A stretch of 64,000 nt of DNA. Origin: Zerene cesonia (lineage: Eukaryota > Arthropoda > Insecta > Lepidoptera > Pieridae). The first letter of the stretch is position 1. Each line of letters begins with the position of its first letter. The stretch is from NCBI RefSeq assembly GCF_012273895.1, contig NC_052107.1, positions 3,038,001-3,102,000 on the forward strand, written 5' to 3'. Below are positions 28,701 to 41,206 of this stretch, in pieces. A model generated the notes under the pieces. It was given only the letters and a program-made list of their open reading frames with translations, had not been told where the DNA came from and made no database searches. The translations under genes were made by a program, and so were the position numbers.

Positions 28701-31007
28701 CTGTGCAATAAACCGTTGGTTAGACAATTAAAACACCTATATAAAATAGAGGGGACAAACTATAGATCTGGCGGAAAGTTAACACGATTTTTTTGCTGAG
28801 TTGGCTTCGTAAGACCAGTTTCGTTTATCAAAGTCACAAGTTAAGCTCGTATCCCGTGGATAACGTAGTGTCCCTTAGTAAATTACTCACCACTAAGCTT
28901 ATTAAGCTACTTTTTTCACAAACCTTGTAAGGAAGGATTTTTTCAAAATGGATTTTGTTGATATTAAATAAATCCGCGATTTTCATAATAAACACCATCC
29001 AATGTAACGCCAATCATTAATATGAGAAGACTTTTACTTTAGAATACAGAAAAACCTACAATAAAACCTAATAAATCTGTTACTAAATGTTCAAGGTTAT
29101 AAATTGGATCATGCTCATACCGAGAATTTACATCTAAGGAAGTATTCGGCTCAAACCCGACTTCTTCCAAGTGACACGAGAAAAAAATCTTTTAATCAAT
29201 TATTTGTAAAATCAACTATAAATGAAATCTTATTCCTGTCATAGGAAATCTCGTGATAAGCTGGAACAAAGAAACACCTAGAACCACTCAAACAGATTCA
29301 CAAACATTAAATTAATCGTTTTTCATATCGATTGAATGTCTAAATGTAACATATTATAAATTAATTTACCAGATTTTAATCTGTTTTACTTAATATATAG
29401 TATTTATGTATTGTAGCTGTTAATAAAATTTTTCATTAGGTTTTATTTTCCAGACAAAGTTATAGTCTTCGCATGTTTGTTTGTGTAAATTTATGCATAC
29501 ATGTGCTTGAAAAACATTACCCTCCCTATGAAGCAGTCGGATAATAACTAAGTATATAAATAAGATATAATCTGAATTCAAATGCAACTTATTATAATAA
29601 GTTTCCCTTACACATATTGTTCCATAGCCGTTAATACATCTAAATAAAATAATAATAATTAATTAGTAATTTATTAATTAAAGTATATGAAATATACTAA
29701 TAAATAACTTAAACAAGACTATTCTATAAAATCTATAACACCAGAGACCAACGAGATTCTAATTTATTTTATATTATATTAAATTATTGAGTGGAATTGT
29801 TAAGGGATTTGATTTATGGCCAATTTTCCACTTCTTAAATCTTCCAACATATTCCGAACTTATCCACTGTCATCCTCATGATCCCTTCTATCTATATTAA
29901 TGGTTGGCAAACTAATTTGGATGAATGGGATTTAATTCTGATATAAAATAGTAATTCAATTGATGAATTTAGGATAGTATATGGATCTAAAAGATAGTCA
30001 ATTGTATTGCACATTTACTTTTGCTTAGAGAATATATTTTATTTAATGTTATTTATGCTTTATTTGAGAAATAAAAAGATTATGAAAAGTGGAATTGAAA
30101 ATACAAAAGCTACTCAACATACCCAAAATACTTTGACAAGGTGAATAATGCATGACATTTGAGTGTTATTGGTCCAATCTTATTTTTATTCCCGGTCAGC
30201 AAGGATAAATCTAAAAGGATAAGTCTGGGCGAGTGAGCATTTTTAAATGATGTATTAACGAAATAAATAGCATCCCTCAGTCATCTTTTCAGCATTTATA
30301 TATGTAAACATTGTACACAATGCGAAGTGTATTTTGTGTACAATCATTAAATCAAATCTCTATCTAAATGGGTAAATAAATATGTAGCACATCATGGATC
30401 CCACAATAAGTTTCCAATTAACAACATAAATTACTACAATATTAGCTCCAAATTCAATTCTGTACCCGAACCTCAGCCTGAAACTAGCCCATTATCCGTC
30501 TGGCGAACCTTGAGTAAATTTAATAAAGCTAAGTGTATGCGTTCCGACTGTATCGAGTTTACATTTCAAAGGCTTTATGTTATTCGAGTGCCGTTTGGAG
30601 ACACATATTGTCACATTGGGACCACACCAGTTTCGGATTCAATAAATCCAATTGGCCAATCGTCATTCATCTCCTGAATCACACTTGGGGGATTTTTTCA
30701 TTCCAATCAAAGCATATTGAAAGCCTCTGCTTCATTTTTAATATGTTATACGCACAAAGGAGATGTTTTTGAACTCAGAGAAAGTATGGAACGTTTTAGT
30801 AAATATTAAATGAAATGTCTAATAGAAAATGATAAATATCGAGAGTAAAACATAATCTTTCTAAAAGGTTTAATTTTCATCAACCTTATTATAATAATTC
30901 TTCGCTTACATTAAAATTTAACACGTTAAAATTTTAAAAATTACTCGTCACTAGTTACGCTTGTTGCGCGTAGGTTTTGTAATAAATAATTTTATAATTC
31001 ATAGCAC
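22716..31007. other. No recognisable gene
   Basis: AT-rich non-coding DNA. About 25140-25290 carries a decayed interspersed-repeat fragment (tcaggaactactggatgga, ggggtaaaaccgcgagactc). A tandem duplication lies at 27610-27644. Reading 25900-27120 on the - strand gives broken, vaguely protein-like frames that I could not assign. Confidence 0.45.
27610..27644. repeat. Short tandem duplication (period 20)
   Basis: GAGTGTATATATTAT occurs at 27610-27624 and again at 27630-27644, with gcagt between the copies. Confidence 0.9.
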
Positions 31008-31378
31008 TTTTTGACGTGACAACGTCTTAAATTAGGTTGCGGCTCGGAGTCACTCATGAAAAAGTGTAACGCCCGGTAACGTTACGAGGAGTCACCGAAC
31101 TATGATCGGTCCGCCGCGCGCGCAGCACTAGAGAATTAGGCACATTGAATCGGCGCGTGCTTGTGTCTCTGTCTCTGTCTTTTTAGTAAACAAAATATAT
31201 TTTCTATAGTTAAAATTTGTGCAATTCTTATTTTCATTCAATTTCTTGTTCCTATTGTGCAATTTAATAATATTCATATCAATAAATATTGTACCGAGAA
31301 AAAGACGTCACGTAAAATCTTCGCCCGTAAAACCGACTTTACAGGCAACCATTTTTTTTTCGTAATGCTTTCGTAAAA
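31008..31378. repeat. CpG-rich element, probable transposon-derived (promoter not excluded)
   Basis: Much richer in CG dinucleotides than its surroundings (ccgccgcgcgcgcagcac at about 31110). It holds two GGAGTCAC copies, the palindrome GTAACGTTAC near 31077 and a CT-repeat gtctctgtctctgtct. The ends look loosely inverted: tttttgacgtgacaacgtct on the left, agacgtcacgtaaaatct on the right. That suggests a MITE or LTR-like unit. It could instead be a promoter for an upstream exon of the tachykinin receptor gene. Confidence 0.45.
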
Positions 31379-31907
31379 ATAAACATGTTTTATTTTTAAA
31401 CTTTTCATTTCTAAACAATAAAGTTACACATTCATCATTGCTCAATAATTGCTCTTTTACTAATGGAAACCCTGTATCGTTACACCTCAGAAACATGATT
31501 TACTTTTCACTTCAATTTAAATTTCGTATTAAAAACCAATACTTCAGATTTTGAATTATTTATCTAGCTCTTTCTAGCACCTTACATCGTTTCGACTCGA
31601 GGACTGACTAATGCGCGTTAAGTGTTTACGAAACTAGATAGAAATGCAAATTGGGATCCAATCTCTGAGTACCAAAGTTTGGGCCGAGGTTGGCATGAAA
31701 CCGCTGTTTGTGGCTCTGGGGTCTCGTGATGAATTTCATGTCACGTAACGTATGAATTCATATTTCTATATAGATCAAATGTTTATTTAATGTTTTAACT
31801 GTTATTAAATTTCTTTAATATTTCGTTTTATTTAAGTGGACCCCGATTACGGTGTATTAATACAATTTTGATGCGTATTAGGTGTTTTATTGATTCTCCT
31901 ATAACTC
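31379..31907. other. No recognisable gene
   Basis: Ordinary AT-rich non-coding DNA. Confidence 0.5.
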
Positions 31908-31948
31908 TATGTCTTGTCAAAGTTAAGACTTAACTTTGACAAGACATA
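31908..31948. repeat. 41-bp near-perfect palindrome
   Basis: A left arm of 20 bases (TATGTCTTGTCAAAGTTAAG), one central base, and its exact reverse complement as the right arm (31929-31948). No mismatch in 20 pairs. Confidence 0.97.
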
Positions 31949-33555
31949 TTGGGTAACAAAAATTTAATAATTTCACGATATCAATAAACACACGTGCATA
32001 ATACAAAACGTATGATAACCGTCAGACTGATATTTTTTACGCCCCAGAACCTAATGGCAATATAATGAATTATAAGTAGTTAACCAACGCCTGTTAACGT
32101 CCGTTCTACCATTATAAATATTACATAAAAAATGGTAAATATTTAGTTTCCCCAGGACGATGAATTACTTTTATTAATAGCCACTGCGTAGGTAATATGC
32201 CCAAATTGAACCGTTAATCTTGGAAAATTGAAAAGTTATAAATCAATTGGCACACCCGTTATCGTAATATAAACATTACATTTTTACTCACAGACATGCA
32301 TCAGTTGTGCTTCTAAAATATTATTGTAATAACGCCCATACTTACGTCAGTAATCAGTATTTATACGTTCCATACACATATTACTTGCTGTTATTTTTCT
32401 ATATTTTTTTTAAATACTGAAATAAACTTTACTGAAACCAACATGTTATAAATCATATTAAAATGTATATGTATAATAAATGTATTGTTAATATTATAAT
32501 ATTATAAAGAGTTAACATTTGTGTTTTTATACATAACATATATATTTAAAGCATTGCATACATCCAGTATATAATTATATTTTAAAATAAATACTACTGG
32601 ACCAATTTCCAAAATTATTTCAGCATTGAGAGCTCAGTCCTTCAAGAAAAGTGTATATGCTCTTTTCTTGAAGGCCCGAAGGCAACTCAAAGGCCAGCTA
32701 AATATATATTTATGTACGGTGGGTACCAGATCAGGTGACTAACCTGCTCCTTCGCTTTTAAAAGCTACATTTGCACTGGCTAGGCGCTAAGACTATATAA
32801 TTATGTACCACGAGCGAAGCCTGGGCAAACAGCTTGTAATTTAATATTCCTAATAATAATAGGCTCTGGCTATGGAAAATATAAGACCATTGTATTTGTT
32901 TGTTATTAAGCGATCATAAGAATTTCGGTCCTGTATGGTGAATTCATTTGCATTCACTTGCATATGTATAAATTAAATGTTTAATATTCCATAACCATGG
33001 AGCGTTCAACTGTTAAGTATCAAGCATTACAATCAATAAATGAGTATATAAGAGAGTATATATTGTCTTTTCCTTAATTCATCGGAGGAACGAATCCTGA
33101 TTCAATGAGGAAGGATATGCGACAATGACACAGGCAGATAGATGTATTTGATACTGATTTATTAGTTTATTTAAAATTTAAAAAATAGGTGTCTAACAAT
33201 GTACAGAAAGCTGTAAATTGTAAATATCGCGTCGTCAAGTAATTTTGTGTTGGGATAGTAACAAAAATAATTAGATTCTCATGAAACAATTAAATACAAA
33301 AAATGTCTTAATTTTTGTCTAACCTACATCAAACCCAAGTGTTATAAAGATTAATAATGTATTACTTAATAGATTAATAAATAATAACTTCAAAAGGTAC
33401 GATGTATTACGTATGAGATTTATATCATATTTTTCTCGAGAATCTAAACTGACAAGAGTTCAAATAAGAACAGGCAAGGGTTTTTATAACATCGGTCACC
33501 CACATGAATACACAAAGCCACAAGTATAGGACGACATTTGCAGATACTTTTTCAT
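31949..33555. other. No recognisable gene
   Basis: AT-rich non-coding DNA with the inverted repeat at 32639-32674 and a short orphan repeat end near 32810-32840 (cacgagcgaagcctgggcaa). Confidence 0.5.
32639..32674. repeat. Inverted repeat, 13-bp perfect arms
   Basis: CCTTCAAGAAAAG and CTTTTCTTGAAGG separated by 10 bases. A longer transposon-like structure is not evident. Confidence 0.9.
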
Positions 33556-33726
33556 CATCATCAGCCCATATATGTTCCCACTGCTGGGACACAGGCCTCC
33601 TATGAGGGTTCAGGCCATAATCCACCACGCTGGCCAAGTGCGGGTTGGCAGATGTCACATGTCGTCGAACTTTTAATTCTTGGACATGCCGGTTTCCTCA
33701 CGATGTTTTTCCTTTACCGTTTAAGC
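33556..33726 (-). mobile_element. 5'-truncated SINE family B, - orientation, with target-site duplication
   Basis: The reverse complement matches the 3' half of 21732-22030 (cccactgctgggacacaggc, then tccaccacgctggccaagtg on this strand) and stops before the tRNA-like head. It is flanked by ATACTTTTTCAT at 33544-33555 and 33727-33738, a 12-bp duplication, so the truncation happened at or before insertion. Confidence 0.87.
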
Positions 33727-33738
33727 ATACTTTTTCAT

Positions 33739-34716
33739 ACATGGGCACAAACATTCGTGCAATGTACGTGACGTGTACAACAACTCAAGTGAGGTGACCC
33801 GGGTATAGAAGGAGGGCCTCTACATTGAAAAATGCAATTCATTCTGTACAATTTCTTATTCTCATATTTTATTGACCTTCAAGTACTTTGTGTTACATAA
33901 ATTTATTACACTTGAACAATAATTTGTACTTATATTACGCTTTGCGCATTACAGTTAAGCTACGTCGAGACAAAAATAATATGAAGGGGAATGTGTATAA
34001 CTTATAATTCATGTAATACAAAAATGCCAATGTTTGTGGCTGCCAGAGTCTTACTAAAATTGTATGATGATTCATGATGTAACTGCGTCTTGTCTTAACT
34101 ATTAATACACATTAAATCAATTTAAAATGAGCAATTTATAACTTTTTAAAAATGGCCTATAAATAAATGGCAGCTTTATTAAACTAGCTTATATTAAATC
34201 CAAAATTTTATTCTATTATTCGATAATAACTATGCAAATAGTTTGAATATAACTTCATAAGCTTTTTTATGCCGACGGCATGTAATCTCTTTATTTGTTT
34301 CATCACGCGCACTGAGTCATTTATATGATGAAATATTTATTTCAATAATACATAGCTGTGGTGCGTTCCTAGACTAGTTAACTTTTTACGTTTTGCCTAT
34401 GAGAACTTGATTAAAAAGATTTCATATCGAAAATTCCTATTCGAATAATCAATCGGTTAAGCTTTAAATTGTTATTTCATTAATATCACATAGTTTATGA
34501 GCTTACCAGTCAATTATTATATATTAACTTCTGCCACAAAACACGAATAAATTGAAGCTTCATAAATCAAAGCTGCCAAGGAATTAGAGATTAAAGAGAT
34601 CACATGGATTAAATATTTACTTTTTGGCACTTATGCGTCGTCGTCGTCGTGGGTTGTTGACAAAACTCAAAGACGCGCTATGCCTTATATTGAATTTCAT
34701 GTAAAACTTCTAAATA
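33739..34716. other. No recognisable gene
   Basis: AT-rich non-coding DNA. A (CGT)5 run lies at about 34634-34650. Confidence 0.5.
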
Positions 34717-34839
34717 TGTTATGCCAGTTGTCCAGCTGCCTACGTACCAAATTTCATTGCAATCGATTCATTTTTGCGTGATAGAGCAACAAACACACAC
34801 ACATCCTTGCAAACTTTCGCAATTATAATATTAGTAGGA
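34717..34839 (-). mobile_element. Helitron-like fragment (Lep1-type), - orientation
   Basis: On the opposite strand it starts TCCTACTAATATTATAATTG and includes the gtgtgtgtttgttgctct segment and gaaatttggtacgtaggcag. The CTAG hairpin end is missing. The left boundary is approximate. Confidence 0.75.
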
Positions 34840-36254
34840 TAAGTAGGAACTTAGGTAACTTCCGATCTGTCTCTTTTTTGTACCGTACCTCTTATTATTT
34901 CCATGTATTTAATACAGATTGTGAGCCTTGATCTTTGTACTCTCCTCTTGTATTGAATTTCAACAAGAATGAGAGAAGTTACATAATAAATTTGGTATCT
35001 TTAATATTAATTCGGAGAATAAGAATGCACATACTGTATCAGATGCAAAACTTTAAAATTAAGGCAAACATATATTATGTTAGTACCTAGATAGGTTGAT
35101 TTTTAACTTTAATATCGAGGTTCATTGGACATAACGTTATTATGATAACTTAATCAATTGCGTGTAATGGATGGGTAAATGTTTATTAACAAACATTACC
35201 GTCATTAATGAATCGCCTGTATTAAATCTGTATTCTATTTGCATATATTTAGCGACGGGTGGACACGCCCAGCTATTTCATTATCTACTCGAATTACAGG
35301 TAGGTACCATTCCTTTCACTTAAATGAGTCCGCCTTCGCAAATACACAGATAAATTTGATTATTTTAATACAGAGTTGGAACAAAAAATCTTTTTTATTT
35401 CACGACATTGTTAGAAATTCAGGGCTATTGTTTGAAAATTGATGAACTAAGAAAGAATACAATAATATATATTTTTTTTTGTTCTTAGGATTCCTGTTAG
35501 ATTTATCTATAACTGTGTAAACAAATGAGATATTTAGAGATTTATATTATGTTAAATACATATTTAAATTATACCAAATTTCTCATAAGAAAGAAGCTTA
35601 TTCAAAGAAAATAAATAAACTCCAATGCAATTAAATTAGGCGATTACTTGAAGTTACGATAATTAATAATAGAAATAAATATTGAAAGTGAAAATGTATT
35701 TGAAACACTAAAAAATAATGTGAAAATCAAATTTGCTTAAAAATATATAATAGCTAATATTAAAGGCAAACATAACTTCATAACTAGTGAGAATTTCTTA
35801 AGAAACTTTACTCATAAAAAGCTTTTAAAAACATAATAGATTTAAAATAAGCTTTACTAAGAACATCTATTTACCAATGAGTTACTTATTGGTATATTCA
35901 TTATAAAAAAATCCCGCGTGATTGTAATCTTTCGAAAAACAATTATCTGTAGCGAGCTGCTTACAATTTAACGCATTAGTTTTCGGTAGATATAAAACCG
36001 ATTAATTGCTAAATGGACATTTAATATGATAGGTTAGGTTGGGACAACATGGGAGGGGATAAGGCTACGGCCAACGGTTCATAACTCACGCAATTTGAGG
36101 GTAGAAAATTATTAAAAAGCGATAGCGCTAATTTAATGGACCTTCACTCACATTTTTTTTAACAAAAAGAAAGTTAAAATGTATATGTTAATAATGGGAG
36201 TGTGGTCCAATTAATTGAGGAGTAGTCTGGTGACCTAAAATAGGTTATTCAGTT
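34840..36254. other. No recognisable gene
   Basis: AT-rich non-coding DNA. A short GC-richer run at about 36028-36090 was not recognised. Confidence 0.5.
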
Positions 36255-36420
36255 TAATTTTAATTTTTAGTTTTATAGCATTGAAATGCTTTATAAATGA
36301 GAAATTTTGAAAGAATAGAAAGAGGGCCGAGAAGTTAGGCGTTGCTACGGTTAGGCAAAAAACGCAGGTTCGAATCCTGCCTCGTGATCAAATTTTTTCT
36401 ATTCTTTCAAAATTTCTCAG
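36255..36420 (+). repeat. Dispersed element: tRNA-like segment inside perfect 24-bp inverted repeats
   Basis: Arms at 36298-36321 and 36396-36419 are exact reverse complements. The 74-base segment between them has a tRNA-like start (GGGCCGAGAAGTTAGGCGTT) and a complete T-arm, GCAGG-TTCGAAT-CCTGC, with a B-box. The acceptor stem and anticodon arm do not fold convincingly, so it is not a functional tRNA gene. The left flank with the palindrome agcattgaaatgct recurs inverted at 20346-20405, and a related T-arm piece lies at 56663-56748. Confidence 0.8.
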
Positions 36421-38579
36421 GTTATTCAGTTACCTAGTTTAGGCACCAGTCTCACACTTAATTTATTGAAGTGAAATGTATTCATTATCTTTTCTACTGT
36501 AAATGTTAGTTGTGAGAAAATAAACTCCTTTTATTATTGATTTATTTACATATTCATTAGATGGATAAGAAGCACCTTAGGTAGTTGCACTAATGAAGAG
36601 TGGCAGAATAAAGACGCAGGCAGTCAGAAAGTTTTGCTATCGTCCATGTGCTTTGAAGAACATTTATTATTTGTACAAACTTTAGGTTTGTCTAGAACGA
36701 GTAGTTGCTTCTTAATTTTTCCATCCACACTTTAATCTTCCGTCGTTGTTTTTTTATATTACAAAGTATATTTGAGTACTATCCTATTCTATAAGATTGA
36801 ATTGAGTACTCGTGTCCGAGTTTATAATATTGGCTTAACATAAAAGTTGACGTTAAAGGGCGCACTAATACCTCAGCTCATAAAGTTGTCACGTGAAGAA
36901 TGTGCGACGCCGTCACTTTATTACATACCCGTAAACACGTATAATTTATCCTCTGCTTAATTATTTACAGAATAACATTTTCACAGACGATAGGAAAATG
37001 AATTTTATTGACCTCTTATTCTTAAATGATGCATGGCCGTTTTATCATTTATTGAGTTATTGATACATACTTTTGTCATTGGACACTTTTATCATAAATT
37101 TACTATAAACAGTTATTTCATATAGCAAATATTGAAATCAACTGATAATTTTTTTTTTATTATTTTATTAATATCCATGTTCATGCGATACACAATGTTT
37201 ATTAGAATTGTCTCCAATTAATTATGTTTCGTTCAAATATATACACGAAATAAAACATTCGATTACGAAAGCCAATTAGGCAAGTGTTGGTGTCTTATTA
37301 ATTCCTATATATATACGGATAGTAGTTATTTAGTATGATATATCATTTCAAGAAAAACCTATACTTTTTTAAAAAGAGCAACGTTAAATAGATACAAACT
37401 TAGTCTAATCCCTTGCGCTGGAAAATGAAATTAATCTCAACGTGCCGTCAACGTTCTCGTTTATAAAGTTTTTGTTAATATTGTCATTCGTAGTACAGCG
37501 CTACGGGGATTTTATGAATTATATTTACGTGAAGCAGTAGTATTATTCATTCAATGCTCAGATTTCTTCTATTTTTTTATAAATGTTTTCCGATTGAATC
37601 CAAACACAATGATTTAAATTTCACCAAAGTAATTCCATTCTTTCAACTCTATTTAAAAAATTGAAACTGTCTGTATTCAAAGATATGTAATTTGAATTTA
37701 AAATGAAGGATTACGAGTAAGTCTCAGCGGGTTGACATTTCATTTTGATAACCATAACATGGGTAAAACACAAAAATAATGTTGAAATTATAACAAATTT
37801 TTGGCCTACTTTGATAAATGATCTGAAGTACATTTAATAATCAGATAGTTTTCCTGTAAATAGTTTGTTTTTGGGTCAAAGTTCAAAGGAGAAAGAATCA
37901 TTCTACAGATATATATTGTGTAATAGGTATTTTATTAATAAATAGGTGCTAGCCCTGGAAATTTTCTATTCGTATATATAAACAATTCTTTTATTCGTAT
38001 CAATTATAGCAATCAATAGGGTTGCTAAAACGTTACTAATAAGGGTTACTAGTTTTGTTAATAATAAATATAAACGGTCATCACTAAATACATAGAGAAC
38101 ATCATACATAATAATAAATGTTAGAAAGCGAAAATAATGTGGATTCCACTTGACAATATAGTGTGGACGTGGGCGGTACGAATGCCTTCGATTCAATTAA
38201 TGGGGTCCTATGGCGTTCAATACTTGAGTAGGTGTACGTCAAATTCCTTTAGAGATAAGTAATGTCCGAATTCACCTTGACCGAAACTTCGATTATTTTC
38301 GGTTGTTTTTACGATTCTTTTCTATTTGTATCAGGGCTCTGAATATATTTAACGACTGAGATAAATAGGCCATTTTATACAATCCTCATCCTGGTTCGTG
38401 TGTCGTCAATCTCGTTGTGAACCGAGATTTTTTTTAACGAGAATACGTAATGTAAGTCACTCAAGAATAACGCAGTTTGCTATTAAAGAAAGAATTCCAT
38501 AAATCAACAAACCGAGTACAAAATTAGTTTTATAGATTTTTCCACGAAAAAAGATTAAATCTTATAATATTATATATTT
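36421..38579. other. No recognisable gene
   Basis: AT-rich non-coding DNA. Confidence 0.5.
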
Positions 38580-38762
38580 TCTTCTCCTAGCCCTTCCCAG
38601 TCAATTCCTTCTTTCCATTCAACAATTCTTATCCCTTATCCCTTAAAAACGGGCAGCGCATTCTCAGAGTTCTAAGCCTCTGCGAATGTTCCTGGGCGGT
38701 GGTGATCGTTTACCATCAAGCGAACCACCAGCTTAGTTGCCCGCTATGACATAAAAAAAAAA
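38580..38762 (+). mobile_element. Short interspersed retroelement with poly(A) tail
   Basis: A C/T-rich left part (tagcccttcccagtcaattc), then tctaagcctctgcgaatgtt, gggcggtggtgatcgtttac, aagcgaaccaccagcttagt and the end GCCCGCTATGACATAAAAAA. This 3' end is very common in Lepidoptera and resembles Metulj-type SINEs; the name is a recollection, not a match. Confidence 0.7.
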
Positions 38763-41002
38763 TTATCAATTCACACATAAGTTTGTACAAATAAAATAAA
38801 TGTAACAGTTATTAAAGTCATATTGTCCAAATTTATGAAGAGAGTTTCTTTTTAGGGTGTGCATAATATTCTGTGATCAGGGACAATGGCGGATCCAGTG
38901 GGTGGGCCCACTGAGCTCCTCAGAGCTAACAATTTTTATGCCTACACTACTATCCGTGTAGCGACAGCAGAACGATACTTAGTTTGATTTTTAAATATGT
39001 AAGTACACAGTATTTCGAAGTACAAGTAGATTAATAAATAAATATTGTTATCAAAATTTGATTAAAACTTCTTGGGGCTTGACCATGAGTGTGTGAGCCA
39101 CCTGGCTCTCTGCGGAAAATAATACAGTCACGTAATTTTTTTCAAATATCAATAATCAATATTGTATCCATTCCATTTACTTTGTCCATTAATTATAGCA
39201 TTATACGACTGATTATATTAGAATTAACAGGGGAGCCCATTAACGTTTCGTTATTCCGCCCTTGACTGACCATCACACAATTAATTAGACATTATAATTG
39301 ATCAATTATTTGTGACAATGACAATGATGTATGAATATTACTATGGCAAATTGGATATTCACAATATGAATGCATCGCGGGACCACGGTTGGACAATTCC
39401 AGTATCTAAATATTATATTATATGCACCTACAATAGAAATGAAACTACTAATAATACTAAAGGAATAAATCTACAGATGAGGTTATTAAAAAGATACATG
39501 TCAATATTAAAAAGAAATAACATTAAACATTTCAAACAGCGAATAGCATACACAAAGCGCGTCTACATAAAATGCTACCTAAAACAGGATGATAAACCTT
39601 CTATATTGTAACTATCGTCAATGGTATTTGCAGCCAACGCCAAATAGTGAAATTTTTTGCAAATTTTCCGAGACCTTGGTTCACATTATTGCATGTTTCG
39701 TAGCGGCCTTCACTATTTACCACAATAAAATATAGCCTATGACACTTACAAATTTGATTCTTTATTGGTCGGCGTCAGCGGTCACTATCCGCTGTTCTTA
39801 TAATTTAGTCTTCTCATCCTCTAATTTGTCTTCCTTTGGCATACCAGAACATCAACGCCTGGTTCCATTACTCATTTCCATTAATTTTATCGTGATATAT
39901 CTTATTATATCCATGTTTTGCCTATCACATCTATTTTACCATAAAAGCCTGTTCTCAATACAGTGACGAAATGGTTGACACAACCAGATTCGACTTTTGA
40001 CGAGGGAACTCCTAAATATTGATACGTGCATGCAATTTGAAAAAGTTTGAAAATGGTTGTGCGTTAAAATTAAGTAAGATTAATAAGCGTAATAAGAAAA
40101 TAAGCGTAAGATTAATTGTTTTTTAAAATAAGTAATTAAAGCGATTTCATAACCACAAGGTAGCACTCAAAAGTGAAAAATGAATAATTTTTAATAAGAA
40201 ATATCTAAATATCCGATCTAAATATCCGATATCTAGGTATAGGATTAAAACAGTAACGAATAAATCGAGGATTTACGCTATTTGGGATTCAAATGAGTAC
40301 TCCCATGTTACTGTCGCCTGGAATTTCCATTATCTAACATAATTTAACGTCAGGAATAAACAAAATAAGGAATTCATACAAGATGGTCTAAATTTTATTC
40401 CCCAAACAATTTTTACCTGCTTCAATTCGGTGACAATACAATAATTTTATGAGCTTATCTTATTATACGAATTAGGATTGCCAGGATTAAATAATTTCTT
40501 TAGAAATACTCTGTATAAGAGTTAGTTTATTTTAAATGTATTTCGGTAAGCGTGTTTTTTCACTTTTTCAATCCATATTAATTACTGTCTCACTTTGTCG
40601 GCTTAATATTACAAAAAAACCTTGCCCGTGCAAAGTACAAAAAATGCATACAAAAAATGCATACAAAAAATTTTGCAGTGCTAAATTTAAAACCTTTCTT
40701 AAAAATGTGTTAATTCATTAATGAATATATGAAACATGGAAATCCATGGAATATTGTCGCTTAAGGACTAGTTCTTTGGCATTATTGTAATGTAAATATT
40801 ACCTATGTAGAATTAAAATGTAAAATTGACAAGATTTTAAAGCAGCAACTACAGAGTTTCTTGTCGGCTCTTCTCTGTAACTGAATCTGCTTTTCGAATC
40901 GGTGGTCAATGTTAAAATTATTTTATAACGATTCAAAAGTGCTTCTATAAGAAGTCTAATTTAATAAATAAATGTTTACTACTAAACTACTCGTATTTTA
41001 AA
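38763..41002. other. No recognisable gene
   Basis: AT-rich non-coding DNA. A 99-codon frame at 39312-39611 is low-complexity, Lys/Asn/Tyr-rich and unsupported. A 13-bp tandem lies at 40638-40671. Confidence 0.5.
40638..40671. repeat. 13-bp tandem repeat, about 2.6 copies
   Basis: CAAAAAATGCATA repeated at 40638-40650 and 40651-40663, then a partial third copy. Confidence 0.95.
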
Positions 41003-41206
41003 CTAGCTGCGCCCCGCGGTTTCACCTGCGTAGTCTGTATCCCGTAGGAATATCGGGATAAAAAGTTGCATATGTGTAATTCCACTTGTCCAGCTATCTG
41101 CGTACCAAATTTAATTGCAATCGGTTCAGTAGATTTTGCGTGAAAAACTAACAAACTAACACATACACAAACATCCATCCTCACGAACTTTTTAATATTA
41201 GTAGGA
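41003..41206 (-). mobile_element. Complete non-autonomous Helitron (Lep1-type), - orientation
   Basis: On the opposite strand it starts TCCTACTAATATTAAAAAG and ends with GC-rich CGCGGGGCGCAGCTAG, the TC...CTAG structure of Helitrons. It lacks any coding capacity. Confidence 0.85.

Noticed and set aside
30533..30772. 79-codon frame in slightly less AT-rich DNA
   Set aside because: No recognisable domain, and no splice sites with a partner exon were found.
33425..33771. Two 77-codon frames on opposite strands
   Set aside because: Both lie in or across the SINE family B copy; similar frames recur at other copies (21830-22069, 59132-59332).
36322..36395. Functional tRNA gene
   Set aside because: The T-arm is perfect, but the acceptor stem and anticodon arm cannot be formed convincingly; the unit is repetitive.
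39312..39611. 99-codon open frame, + strand
   Set aside because: Composition is Lys/Asn/Tyr/Ile-rich as expected from random AT-rich DNA; no domain, no neighbouring exon or family resemblance.
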